Shown here: piece by piece, positions 15,946 through 23,840 of the stretch
Layout: every line of letters begins with the position of its first letter
Numbering within the stretch: the stretch's first letter is position 1
Assembly: GCF_017894385.1 (NCBI RefSeq)
Contig: NZ_CP059560.1
Coordinates: forward strand, 2,232,001-2,296,000
Direction of reading: 5' to 3'
Length of the DNA: 64,000 bases
Source of the DNA: Aromatoleum petrolei
GTDB lineage: Bacteria > Pseudomonadota > Gammaproteobacteria > Burkholderiales > Rhodocyclaceae
Made by a program: the position numbers and the translations under genes
Notes under the pieces: model-generated
Seen by the model: only the letters and a program-made list of their open reading frames with translations
Told to the model about the DNA's origin: nothing
The model's database searches: none

Positions 15946-18636
15946 ATGACACACAATCCGCCGCCCACGAACATGAATTTCGGCGCCGACAGCGACGCCG
16001 GCGAGACCCTCGACTGGCTCGACAGCCTCGCCGAAGTCGTCGAGCGCGACGGATTCGGTCGTGCCGAGTACCTCGTCGACCGCCTCATCGAGGCCGGCCG
16101 CCGCGCGGGAGGGCGCTTCCACACCCGCCACACGACGCCCTACCGCAACACCATCGCCGTCGAGGCGCAGCCGCAGTACCCGGGCGACCTCGACCTCGAG
16201 GCGCGCATCACCGCGATCCACCGCTGGAACGCGCTGGCCATGGTGTCGCGCGCGAACAAGACCCACCCCGAACTGGGCGGCCACATCGCGACCTATGCGT
16301 CGATCGCCGACCTCTTCGAAGTGGGCTTCCACCACTTCTTTCGCGCGCGCAGCGAGGCGCACCCCGGCGACCTGGTCTACTTCCAGCCGCATGCTGCGCC
16401 CGGCGTGTATGCGCGCGCCTTCCTCGAAGGGCGCCTGAGCGAGGACCGGCTCAACCATTTCCGCCGCGAAGTCTCCGGCGGCATCGGCCGCGGCCTGTCG
16501 TCCTATCCGCACCCCACGCTGATGCCGGATTTCTGGCAGTTCCCGACCGGCTCGATGGGACTGGGCCTCCTCAGCGCGATCTACCAGGCACGCTTCCAGC
16601 GCTACCAGCAGCACCGCAGCATCGCGCCGCAGAGCGACCGCCGCGTGTGGGCCTTCGTCGGGGACGGCGAGATGGACGAGCCCGAATCGCTCGCCGGCAT
16701 CTCGCTCGCCGCGCGCGAGCAGCTCGACAACCTGGTCCTCGTCATCAACTGCAACCTGCAGCGTCTGGACGGCCCGGTGCGCGGCAACGGCAACGTCGTG
16801 CAGGAGTTCGAGACGCTGTTCGCCGGCGCCGGCTGGAACGTCGTGAAGTGCCTGTGGGGCTCGAACTGGGACGTGCTGTTCGCGCGCGACCGCGACGGCT
16901 GGATCCTCAAGCGCATGGCCGAGGCCGTGGACGGCGAATTCCAGAAGCTCTCGGCGACCGACGGCCACTACAACCGCGAGCACTTCTTCTCGCGCTACCC
17001 CGAACTCGCCGCGCTGGTCGCCAACATGTCGGACCACGACATCGACGCCCTGAAGCGCGGCGGCCACGACCCGATCAAGATTTACGCCGCCTACGCCGCG
17101 GCGGTCGCGCACAAGGGCCAGCCCACGGTGATCCTCGCGCAGACCACCAAAGGCTACGGCATGGGCGCCTCGGGCCAGGGCGCGAACAGCGCGCATCAGA
17201 CCAAGAAGCTCGCGCGCAAAGACCTCGAAAGCTTCCGCGAGCGCTTCGAGCTGCCACTGACCGACCAGGACCTCGACGAACTCAACTACTACCACCCCGG
17301 CGAGGACAGCCGCGAGCTGCGCTACCTGCAGGAACGCCGCGCCGCGCTGGGCGGCTATGTGCCGGCGCGCAACCGCGATGCGAAGCCGATCGCGCTCGCG
17401 CAGCCCGAGCTCTACGATGCCTTCCACGGCGACTCGGCCGGGCGGGAAGTGTCGACGACGATGAGCTTCGTGCGCCTGCTCGGCAAACTCATGGCCGACA
17501 AGCAGCTTGGACGCCGCGTCGTGCCGGTGGTCGCCGACGAGGCGCGCACCTTCGGCATGCAGGCGATGTTCCGCCAGTTCGGCATCTACTCGCCGTGGGG
17601 CCAGCGCTACACGCCACAGGACTCCGACCAGCTCGCCTTCTACCGCGAGGATGTGAAGGGCCAGATCCTCGAGGAAGGCATCTCGGAGGCCGGATCGATG
17701 GCCTCGTGGATCGCGGCCGGCACCGCCTACTCGCATAGCGACGAGCCAATGCTGCCGTGCTACATCTTCTACTCGATGTTCGGCTTCCAGCGCGTCGCCG
17801 ACCTGATCTGGAACGCCGCCGACTCGCAGGCGCGAGGCTTTCTGCTGGGCGCGACCGCCGGCCGCACGACGCTCTCGGGCGAAGGCCTGCAGCACGAGGA
17901 CGGGCAGAGCCACGTCTATGCTGCGACGATCCCGACCTGCCGCGCCTACGATCCCGCCTACGGTTTTGAAGTCGCGGTGATCGTCGAGGACGGCGTGCGC
18001 CGCATGATGAGCGAGGGCGACAACGGCTTCTACTACATCACCCTCTACAACGAGAACTACGCCCACCCGGCGATGCCGGCCGGGGCCGAGGAAGGCATTC
18101 GCCGCGGTCTCTACCTGCTGCGCGCAAGCGCGCTCGAAGGCAAGCCGCGCGTGCAGCTCGTGGGCAGCGGCACGATCCTGCGCGAAGTGCTCGCCGCGGC
18201 CGAGCGGCTGGAAGCCGAGTTCGGCGTCGCCGCCGACGTGTGGAGCGCGACGAGCTTCGGCGAGCTGCGCAAGGACGGCCTCGCCTGCGAGCGCTGGAAT
18301 CTGCTGCACCCGGAAGAGGCCCCGCGCGAGCCCTGGGTCGCGCAGCAACTCGCGGGCCGCGGCCCGGTCGTCGCCGCGAGCGACTTCATGCGCGCCTATC
18401 CGGACCTGATCCGCAACTGGGTCCCCGCGCGCTACACCGTGCTCGGCACCGACGGCTTCGGCCGCTCCGACACGCGCGTCGCACTGCGCGACTTCTTCGA
18501 GGTCGACGCCCGCTACGTCACGCTCGCCGCGCTGCGCAGCCTCGTCGCCGACGGCGCGCTGCCGGCCGCGACGCTCGACGGCCTCGTCGCGCGCCTTGGC
18601 ATCGCCGCCGACAAACCCAGCCCGCTCGCGATCTGA
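15946..18636 (+). CDS. aceE: Pyruvate dehydrogenase E1 component, homodimeric type
   Basis: An 896-residue thiamine-diphosphate enzyme that decarboxylates pyruvate and transfers the acetyl group to lipoyl-E2. The ThDP/Mg motif runs from GDGEMDE to NCN (about residues 240-270), and the HTRHTTPYRNTI segment near residue 58 is typical of AceE. Length matches the homodimeric family at about 890 residues. AAAGGAA lies upstream of the ATG. It has its own apparent promoter (site D) instead of depending only on lpdA transcription. aceF follows after 35 bp. Confidence 0.96.
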   Translation: MTHNPPPTNMNFGADSDAGETLDWLDSLAEVVERDGFGRAEYLVDRLIEAGRRAGGRFHTRHTTPYRNTIAVEAQPQYPGDLDLEARITAIHRWNALAMVSRANKTHPELGGHIATYASIADLFEVGFHHFFRARSEAHPGDLVYFQPHAAPGVYARAFLEGRLSEDRLNHFRREVSGGIGRGLSSYPHPTLMPDFWQFPTGSMGLGLLSAIYQARFQRYQQHRSIAPQSDRRVWAFVGDGEMDEPESLAGISLAAREQLDNLVLVINCNLQRLDGPVRGNGNVVQEFETLFAGAGWNVVKCLWGSNWDVLFARDRDGWILKRMAEAVDGEFQKLSATDGHYNREHFFSRYPELAALVANMSDHDIDALKRGGHDPIKIYAAYAAAVAHKGQPTVILAQTTKGYGMGASGQGANSAHQTKKLARKDLESFRERFELPLTDQDLDELNYYHPGEDSRELRYLQERRAALGGYVPARNRDAKPIALAQPELYDAFHGDSAGREVSTTMSFVRLLGKLMADKQLGRRVVPVVADEARTFGMQAMFRQFGIYSPWGQRYTPQDSDQLAFYREDVKGQILEEGISEAGSMASWIAAGTAYSHSDEPMLPCYIFYSMFGFQRVADLIWNAADSQARGFLLGATAGRTTLSGEGLQHEDGQSHVYAATIPTCRAYDPAYGFEVAVIVEDGVRRMMSEGDNGFYYITLYNENYAHPAMPAGAEEGIRRGLYLLRASALEGKPRVQLVGSGTILREVLAAAERLEAEFGVAADVWSATSFGELRKDGLACERWNLLHPEEAPREPWVAQQLAGRGPVVAASDFMRAYPDLIRNWVPARYTVLGTDGFGRSDTRVALRDFFEVDARYVTLAALRSLVADGALPAATLDGLVARLGIAADKPSPLAI

Positions 18637-18671
18637 ACGCGGCGCCCGGAAAGAACAATCGAGGTGAACAG

Positions 18672-19991
18672 ATGACCCGACTCATAGACGTGACCGTGCC
18701 GGACATCGGCGACTACAAGGACGTGCCGGTGATCGAGCTGCTCGTGCAGCCCGGCGACCACATCACCGCCGACGATCCCATTCTTACGCTCGAATCGGAC
18801 AAGGCGACGATGGACGTGCCCGCGCCGGTGGCCGGCATCGTCCGCGAGCTGCTCGCGAAGGTCGGCGACCGCGTGTCGCAGGGCAGCCTGGTGATGAAGA
18901 TCGAAACCGCCGAGGGTGGCACGGCGGCAGCTGCTGCGGAAGCCGCGCAGGCTGCGCCGCCCGCGCCCGTCGCTGTCCCGATGGCGGCCGCTCCTGCGGC
19001 ACCGCCCCCACCGCCCGCGGCTGAACCGTCGGCGCCCGCCGCCCTCCCGCCCGCCCTGCCGCTCGGCGGCAAGGTGCACGCCAGCCCCTCGGTGCGCGGC
19101 TACGCGCGCGAGCTGGGCGTGGACCTCGCCCAGGTGCGCGCGAGCGGAGCCAAGGGCCGCATCACCCGCGAGGACATCACGGCACACGTGAAGGCCGCGA
19201 TGAGCTCCGGCAGCGTGCCCGGCAAGACCCCGGCCGCGGCGCCGGGCAACGGGCTCGACCTGCTGCCCTGGCCCAAGATCGACTTCGCGAAGTTCGGCCC
19301 GATCGAAACCCAGCCGCTGTCGCGCATCAAGAAGATCTCCGGCGCGAACCTCTCGCGCAACGCGGTCGTGATCCCCCACGTCACCAACTTCGACGAGGCC
19401 GACATCACCGATCTGGAAGCCTTCCGCGTCGCCCTCAACAAGGAGAACGACAAGAGCGGCAGGAAGCTCACGATGCTCGCCTTCCTGATCAAGGCCTGCG
19501 TCTCGGCGCTGCGCAAGTTCCCCGAGTTCAACGCCAGCCTCGACGGCGACAATCTGGTGCTGAAGAAGTACTTCCACGTCGCCTTCGCCGCCGACACACC
19601 CAACGGGCTGGTCGTGCCGGTGATCCGCGACGCGGATCGCAAGGGCCTCTACGAGATCGCCGCGGAGGCCGCCGAGCTCGCGAAGAAGGCGCGCGACGGC
19701 AAGCTCGGCTCCGCCGACATGAGCGGCGGCTGCTTCACGGTCTCCAGCCTGGGCGGCATCGGCGGCACCGCCTTCACACCGATCATCAATGCCCCCGAGG
19801 TCGCCATCCTCGGCGTCACCAAGGCCCAGACGAAGCCGCTGTGGGACGGCCAGCAGTTCGTGCCGCGCCTGATCCTGCCGCTGTGCCTGTCGTGGGATCA
19901 CCGCGTCGTCGACGGCGTGCTCGCCGCACGCTTCCTGGTGCATCTGCAGAACATGCTGGGGGATTTCCGGCGCATCAGCCTCGAAGGCTGA
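18672..19991 (+). CDS. aceF: Pyruvate dehydrogenase E2, dihydrolipoamide acetyltransferase
   Basis: A 439-residue E2 core protein. A single lipoyl domain occupies residues 1-80 (K44 in ESDKATMDV) and is very similar to that fused to LpdA. An Ala/Pro linker follows, then an E1/E3-binding domain around 135-170 (SPSVRGYARELGVDL). The catalytic domain ends with H410/D414 in SWDHRVVDG. It moves the acetyl group to CoA. GAGGTG lies just before the ATG at 18672; an in-frame upstream extension overlaps aceE and is not used. A terminator follows at 20011-20048. Confidence 0.95.
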   Translation: MTRLIDVTVPDIGDYKDVPVIELLVQPGDHITADDPILTLESDKATMDVPAPVAGIVRELLAKVGDRVSQGSLVMKIETAEGGTAAAAAEAAQAAPPAPVAVPMAAAPAAPPPPPAAEPSAPAALPPALPLGGKVHASPSVRGYARELGVDLAQVRASGAKGRITREDITAHVKAAMSSGSVPGKTPAAAPGNGLDLLPWPKIDFAKFGPIETQPLSRIKKISGANLSRNAVVIPHVTNFDEADITDLEAFRVALNKENDKSGRKLTMLAFLIKACVSALRKFPEFNASLDGDNLVLKKYFHVAFAADTPNGLVVPVIRDADRKGLYEIAAEAAELAKKARDGKLGSADMSGGCFTVSSLGGIGGTAFTPIINAPEVAILGVTKAQTKPLWDGQQFVPRLILPLCLSWDHRVVDGVLAARFLVHLQNMLGDFRRISLEG

Positions 19992-20010
19992 GATCCTCGG
20001 CACCGCATTG

Positions 20011-20048
20011 GAAGGGCGGACACCCCCGCTACGAGGTGTCCGCCCTTC
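20011..20048 (+). terminator. Terminator hairpin after aceF
   Basis: Perfect 14-bp arms (GAAGGGCGGACACC and complement) with a 10-nt loop, starting 19 bp after the aceF stop. It lies between convergent genes, so it may serve both directions, although the T-run is weak. Confidence 0.6.
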
Positions 20049-20123
20049 GCCGTCTATGACGCTCGCCGACGCGGGTGGATTGGCGGTATTCGGCAGCCCT
20101 ATCCGGGTTGGCCGCGACTCCCC

Positions 20124-20759
20124 TCATCCCAGCCGTTCAACGATCCCGGCCATCTTGCGATTCCCGTGCGGATCAGCCTCGTCGCGCAGGCCCGCGACGA
20201 CCCCGGCCCGGTCGGCCTCGCTCCTGTTCTGGCTCATCTTGAACTTGCCCTCCAGGCGCGCGATGGGAATCTCGATGCCGACGATGGCCTTCATCTGCGC
20301 CGCGATGTAATCGGCCGGCGCGTCGCTGACCGCCCAAGGCACGGGCCGCCGATGCTCGTGGAACCCGGTCAGGTCGTCGAGTTGTCGGCGCAGCCAGGCA
20401 GCGTCCTCGATCGCCGTCGGCTTGCCCCAGGCGTGGACGGTGGCGTAGTTCCAGGTCGGAACGGCCTTGTGCGTGTCGGCCTTGCTCGGATACCACGACG
20501 GGGTGACATAGCCCTGCACGCCCCCAAAAACGACCAGGCATTCGTCGACGCGGGTTAGCTCTTGCCAGTGCGGATTCGCCCGCGCGAGGTGGGCGCGCAG
20601 CACGCCAAACTCCCCCTCGTCCGGGTAGACCAAGAAGGGCAGCGGCGACGCCTGCAGGCCGCCCTCGCCGTGCGTGACCAGCAGGCCGAGCGGATTCGCC
20701 TCGATCAGCGCATGCAGGCGAACGGTGGCGTCTTCTCTGAAGCTGGAGGGCGTATACAT
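20124..20759 (-). CDS. FMN-binding negative transcriptional regulator, PaiB family
   Basis: A 211-residue protein matching the PaiB family (split-barrel flavin-binding fold). Characteristic stretches are MYTPSSFREDA at the N-terminus, GYVTPSWYPSK in the middle and WNYATVHAWG. PaiB proteins were described as negative regulators of sporulation and protease genes in Bacillus, but many homologues are probably flavin- or haem-binding enzymes of unknown substrate. The gene is a single unit, convergent with aceF, and the upstream EamA gene lies 100 bp away on the same strand. Confidence 0.85.
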   Translation of the reverse strand: MYTPSSFREDATVRLHALIEANPLGLLVTHGEGGLQASPLPFLVYPDEGEFGVLRAHLARANPHWQELTRVDECLVVFGGVQGYVTPSWYPSKADTHKAVPTWNYATVHAWGKPTAIEDAAWLRRQLDDLTGFHEHRRPVPWAVSDAPADYIAAQMKAIVGIEIPIARLEGKFKMSQNRSEADRAGVVAGLRDEADPHGNRKMAGIVERLG

Positions 20760-20859
20760 GGGACAAGCCTTTCTCGATTCGCACGGGTTCCGAGCATACC
20801 GCGATGGCTGCGGTGCCCAAGCGGATCTCGTGCCGGGGCTGCCGCCCCTTACTCCTTTC

Positions 20860-21735
20860 TCACGTCACGGCGGCCGCAGACCGCCCAGCGACGCGCCAGC
20901 CGGCGAGCGTGTGTCCGAGCAGCGCAAGCAGCACCACCATCCCCCCGAACAGCACCCGAGCGCCTGGCGCCTCGCCGAGCAGCCACCACACCCATAGCGG
21001 GCCGAGCACGACCTCCAGCAGCAGGAGCAACCCGACCTCGGCGGCACCGATGCGCCGCGGCCCGAGTTGCACGAGCATGAAGCCCAGCGGCAGCAGCACC
21101 AGCGCCATTGCCGCGAGCGCGGCAAGCTCGCCGCCGTCGAGGCGCGGCGTGCCACCCAGCGCGAACGCTGCGAGCGAGGCCAGCAGCGCCCCTGGCAGCA
21201 GAGCCGGACTCATGTCGACGAGCGGGCGGCTGCGCGCGAGCGCAAGATTGGCGGCGAACAGAGTGGCCGCCGCGAGCGCCAGCAGGTTGCCCGGCAGGCT
21301 CGCGCCCGGAGCATCGTCGGAGACGATCAGCACGATGCCGGCGACGCACACGAGAATCGCCGCAAGGTCGCGGCGCGACAGGCGCTCGCCGAGCCAGGCC
21401 CAGGCGATGAGCCCGGCGACCAAGGGCGAGACGCTGTAGATCAGCAAGGTGCTCGCCGCACCGGCGAGGTTCATCGCCGTGACGTAGCACATCGTGCTCG
21501 CCGCGTAGCTCAGCGCGCAGCCCGCGCCAGTCCAGCCGCAGCGCGCGAGCACTCGCGGCAGCGCGGTACGATAGCGCAGCCCGAGCAGCACCCCGAGGCC
21601 TGCCGCCATCATCAAGGCGCGCCATGCGAGGACGTGCAGCGCATCGGCACTCACCCAGCGCAGCACGAGCGCATCGGGCGACATCAGCAGCACGCCCGCT
21701 GCGGTCATCAACAAGCCCTTCTGCCGTTCCTCCAC
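20860..21735 (-). CDS. EamA/DMT-family inner-membrane transporter
   Basis: A 291-residue membrane protein with about ten hydrophobic segments in two repeats, as in the EamA (drug/metabolite transporter) family. The start is GTG at 21735 with AAGGAG upstream; the frame is open further upstream, but that part overlaps the porin gene out of phase. Members export metabolites such as amino acids or their derivatives; this substrate is unknown. The gene follows the porin by 82 bp on the same strand, so both may share the porin promoter. Confidence 0.85.
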   Translation of the reverse strand: MEERQKGLLMTAAGVLLMSPDALVLRWVSADALHVLAWRALMMAAGLGVLLGLRYRTALPRVLARCGWTGAGCALSYAASTMCYVTAMNLAGAASTLLIYSVSPLVAGLIAWAWLGERLSRRDLAAILVCVAGIVLIVSDDAPGASLPGNLLALAAATLFAANLALARSRPLVDMSPALLPGALLASLAAFALGGTPRLDGGELAALAAMALVLLPLGFMLVQLGPRRIGAAEVGLLLLLEVVLGPLWVWWLLGEAPGARVLFGGMVVLLALLGHTLAGWRVAGRSAAAVT

Positions 21736-21817
21736 GACGCTCTCCTTGTCGTTGCGCGAGGGTCCACAAAATGCGCCGCCACGGCAATCGCGGCGGCGCT
21801 GAGGGCGACACGCGCAA

Positions 21818-23083
21818 TCAGAACGCGTACTTCGCCGCGGCTTGGAAGCGCAGCGCGCGCGCCGATTCGCCGTCCTGCGTCTCCTTGGCCGCGCGCGAGA
21901 CCTCGAACGCCAGCGTGACTGGCTCGGACAGCTTATAGAAGTGGCTGAAGTGGATGCTCTCGAGCTTGCGCGTCGAGGTCGGGAACAAGGCCTCGGGGCG
22001 ATCGCCGCGCACCTGGCCGTAGGACAGCGAGGAGCTGAACCGGCTGGTCCAGTCGTGCGTGAGCGCGACGTTGAATCCGCGCGCGCGGATCGTCTCGAGC
22101 GAGCCGTCGGCCTTGATGTAGGCCGCGCCGATACCCGCCGATCCGTCGGACTCGCCGCTCGCGGAATACACGTAGCGGCCGACGCCGTCACCCCAGATCA
22201 CGCCACCCATCAGCCGCGTCGCCGCACCGAGGGCAACGTTGCCGGCAAGCATCAGGCCGTAGCCGGTCACCGCATCGTCGTTCGCGCCGTCGTCATAGGC
22301 GAGGCGGCGCAGCACCGCGCCGGCCTCGAGTGCCGCCTTGTCGCCGCTCCAGCTGTAGCGCGCCGTCAGATCCGGCGCCGTATCCTTCGCGTCGGCGAAG
22401 CCCGTGCCTTCCGGGTTCTCGGCCGAGAACGACAGGCTGCCCGCACCGAGCGGCAGCGTATAGCGCAGCTGGGCCTGGCGCAGAAAGCTGACGCCGACCG
22501 GCCCATCAAAGTCGACGGTCGCCGGATAGGCCGCGAAGTGCATGAAGTTCGACCAAGTCTGGCCCGCGAGCACGCCGCCCAGCTCGCCGTAGGCGTGGCG
22601 GATGCGGAAGTTGCGCGAGTTGGAGAACAGCTCGTTGCCGCCGGCGCCGAAGAAGTCGGCTTCGAGGTGGGTACGTAGCGACCCCATGTCGGTCGCGGTC
22701 GTAGTCTTCACGAACAGGCGCGACTCGCGCGCGTGCATTCGGAAATGGCCGTCCTTGGAACTGCCGCTGGTGGACAATCCGTCGACGAAGAGCGTGTCGC
22801 CCAGATCCTGGTCGCGGTCATAGATCGCATCGAGCTTGAGGTAGCCGCCGATCTGCACCGAGGTCTTCGAGCCCGGCAGCTTGAAGCTGCCGGGAGTGTC
22901 GCCGCCAGTGACGACATTGCCCGCCTTCAGGGCCGCCTCCCCTTCGCGGCCGGATTTCTCGATTTGGTCGATGCGCGCCTGCAGGCGATTGAGTTGCTCG
23001 CGCAGCGCCTCGATCGAATTGTCCTGCGCGAACGCGGGGCTCACTGCCAGTGCGGCGGCAACGCCGGCAAGTACATGTTTCAT
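21818..23083 (-). CDS. DcaP-like trimeric outer-membrane porin
   Basis: A 421-residue precursor with a signal peptide ending AFA at residue 19. A short coiled-coil (about residues 23-45, SIEALREQLNRLQARIDQIE) follows, as seen in DcaP porins. The remainder alternates like a 16-strand beta-barrel and ends in AAKYAF with the terminal Phe needed for outer-membrane assembly. DcaP of Acinetobacter passes dicarboxylates and other anions. The start at 23083 is chosen for the signal peptide. An upstream promoter resembling those of the ectoine genes (site E) suggests that it admits the same substrates; this is inference. Confidence 0.88.
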   Translation of the reverse strand: MKHVLAGVAAALAVSPAFAQDNSIEALREQLNRLQARIDQIEKSGREGEAALKAGNVVTGGDTPGSFKLPGSKTSVQIGGYLKLDAIYDRDQDLGDTLFVDGLSTSGSSKDGHFRMHARESRLFVKTTTATDMGSLRTHLEADFFGAGGNELFSNSRNFRIRHAYGELGGVLAGQTWSNFMHFAAYPATVDFDGPVGVSFLRQAQLRYTLPLGAGSLSFSAENPEGTGFADAKDTAPDLTARYSWSGDKAALEAGAVLRRLAYDDGANDDAVTGYGLMLAGNVALGAATRLMGGVIWGDGVGRYVYSASGESDGSAGIGAAYIKADGSLETIRARGFNVALTHDWTSRFSSSLSYGQVRGDRPEALFPTSTRKLESIHFSHFYKLSEPVTLAFEVSRAAKETQDGESARALRFQAAAKYAF

Positions 23084-23217
23084 CGTCTGCCTCACTCCAC
23101 TGTTTGAAATTGCGACGCCCTTCTCACGGGGCGCCATCAGGAGACAGGCGCACACATCCATGCCACTTAAAAACGTGGTTTTCAAACCTAATAGGAGGTG
23201 TGCTGCCGTCGTGAGCA

Positions 23218-23260
23218 AGACTACGAAGGCTGCAGCGGGAATCGAAATATCCTAGTACGC
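23218..23260 (-). promoter_or_regulatory. Candidate operator/promoter of the porin gene (site E)
   Basis: On the minus strand GCGTACTAGGATAT (23260-23247) is followed by TAGTCT (23223-23218), which starts 32 bases after the first base of CTAG. The same -10 hexamer is found before dctP. The flanks match the other four sites less well. The core is bracketed by an 8-bp inverted repeat, GAAATATC/GATATTTC (23244-23251 and 23261-23268). The leader would be about 125 nt. Confidence 0.45.
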
Positions 23261-23268
23261 GATATTTC

Positions 23269-23840
23269 TTTGCACTGGCGTAGGAGCCTTGGCATTCGGA
23301 TGGCAAATGCGAGAGGCTAACCAGCTCGCGCCCCGCCTGCGCCCTTAGGGACTCGGCAGCCTTTCCCGGCCCCGGCAGGATTGTCTCTCTGGCGGACAAC
23401 CCGATTTTGGAGCGCCGCCCCTACCCTCATTCGATTGACATTACCACCGGTACGTATTGATGGCTGATCGAACTGTGGAGCGAGCGGCGCGCTTTCAACT
23501 TTCCCCTTCTCGGCCAATGCCGACCTTGTGTGCCTTGCCAGACTCGGGCGGCAATGCGTCGGTCACCTGCCGTTGAGCTGTGAAACAACGTGAATGGCAG
23601 CTTACCGAACCGGTGAGCTCACGCTGTTCGCGCTGCAAGACGACGCCAGCGTCAGCCCGTTTCTCAGCGCGATGAAACTGGACACCGCCATCGCACGTGG
23701 TCGCACCCAGCTTGATGCCTTGCTCACTGGCCGCGAGCCGGGCGCTTCATAGCCCGACCGTGAAATCTCGCCCAATGCGGCACGCGAGGCGGAATCCGTG
23801 TAGCGTATTCCCCCACTCCGATTGAGTTCGCGCCGCCGTC
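23269..23840 (+). other. Intergenic region, no convincing gene
   Basis: Between the porin promoter and the SagB-like gene I see no supported gene. A 52-codon open frame at 23594-23752 could be a gene remnant but has no recognised relatives. The stretch holds the first copy of a 28-bp direct repeat (23551-23578). Confidence 0.6.
23551..23578 (+). repeat. 28-bp direct repeat flanking the SagB-like gene (copy 1; copy 2 at 25533-25560)
   Basis: The two copies agree at 26 of 28 positions, with an identical 20-base core TCGGTCACCTGCCGTTGAGC. Both are in the same orientation, about 1.98 kb apart, on either side of the nitroreductase gene. Weaker similarity continues for about 40 bp downstream of each. 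Confidence 0.75.

Noticed and set aside
15925..18348. An 807-codon minus-strand frame opposite aceE
   Set aside because: Antisense shadow of aceE, whose ThDP motif and length are clear.
23594..23752. A 52-codon open frame between the porin and the SagB-like gene
   Set aside because: It overlaps the repeated element near 23551-23600 and has no ribosome site; possible remnant only.
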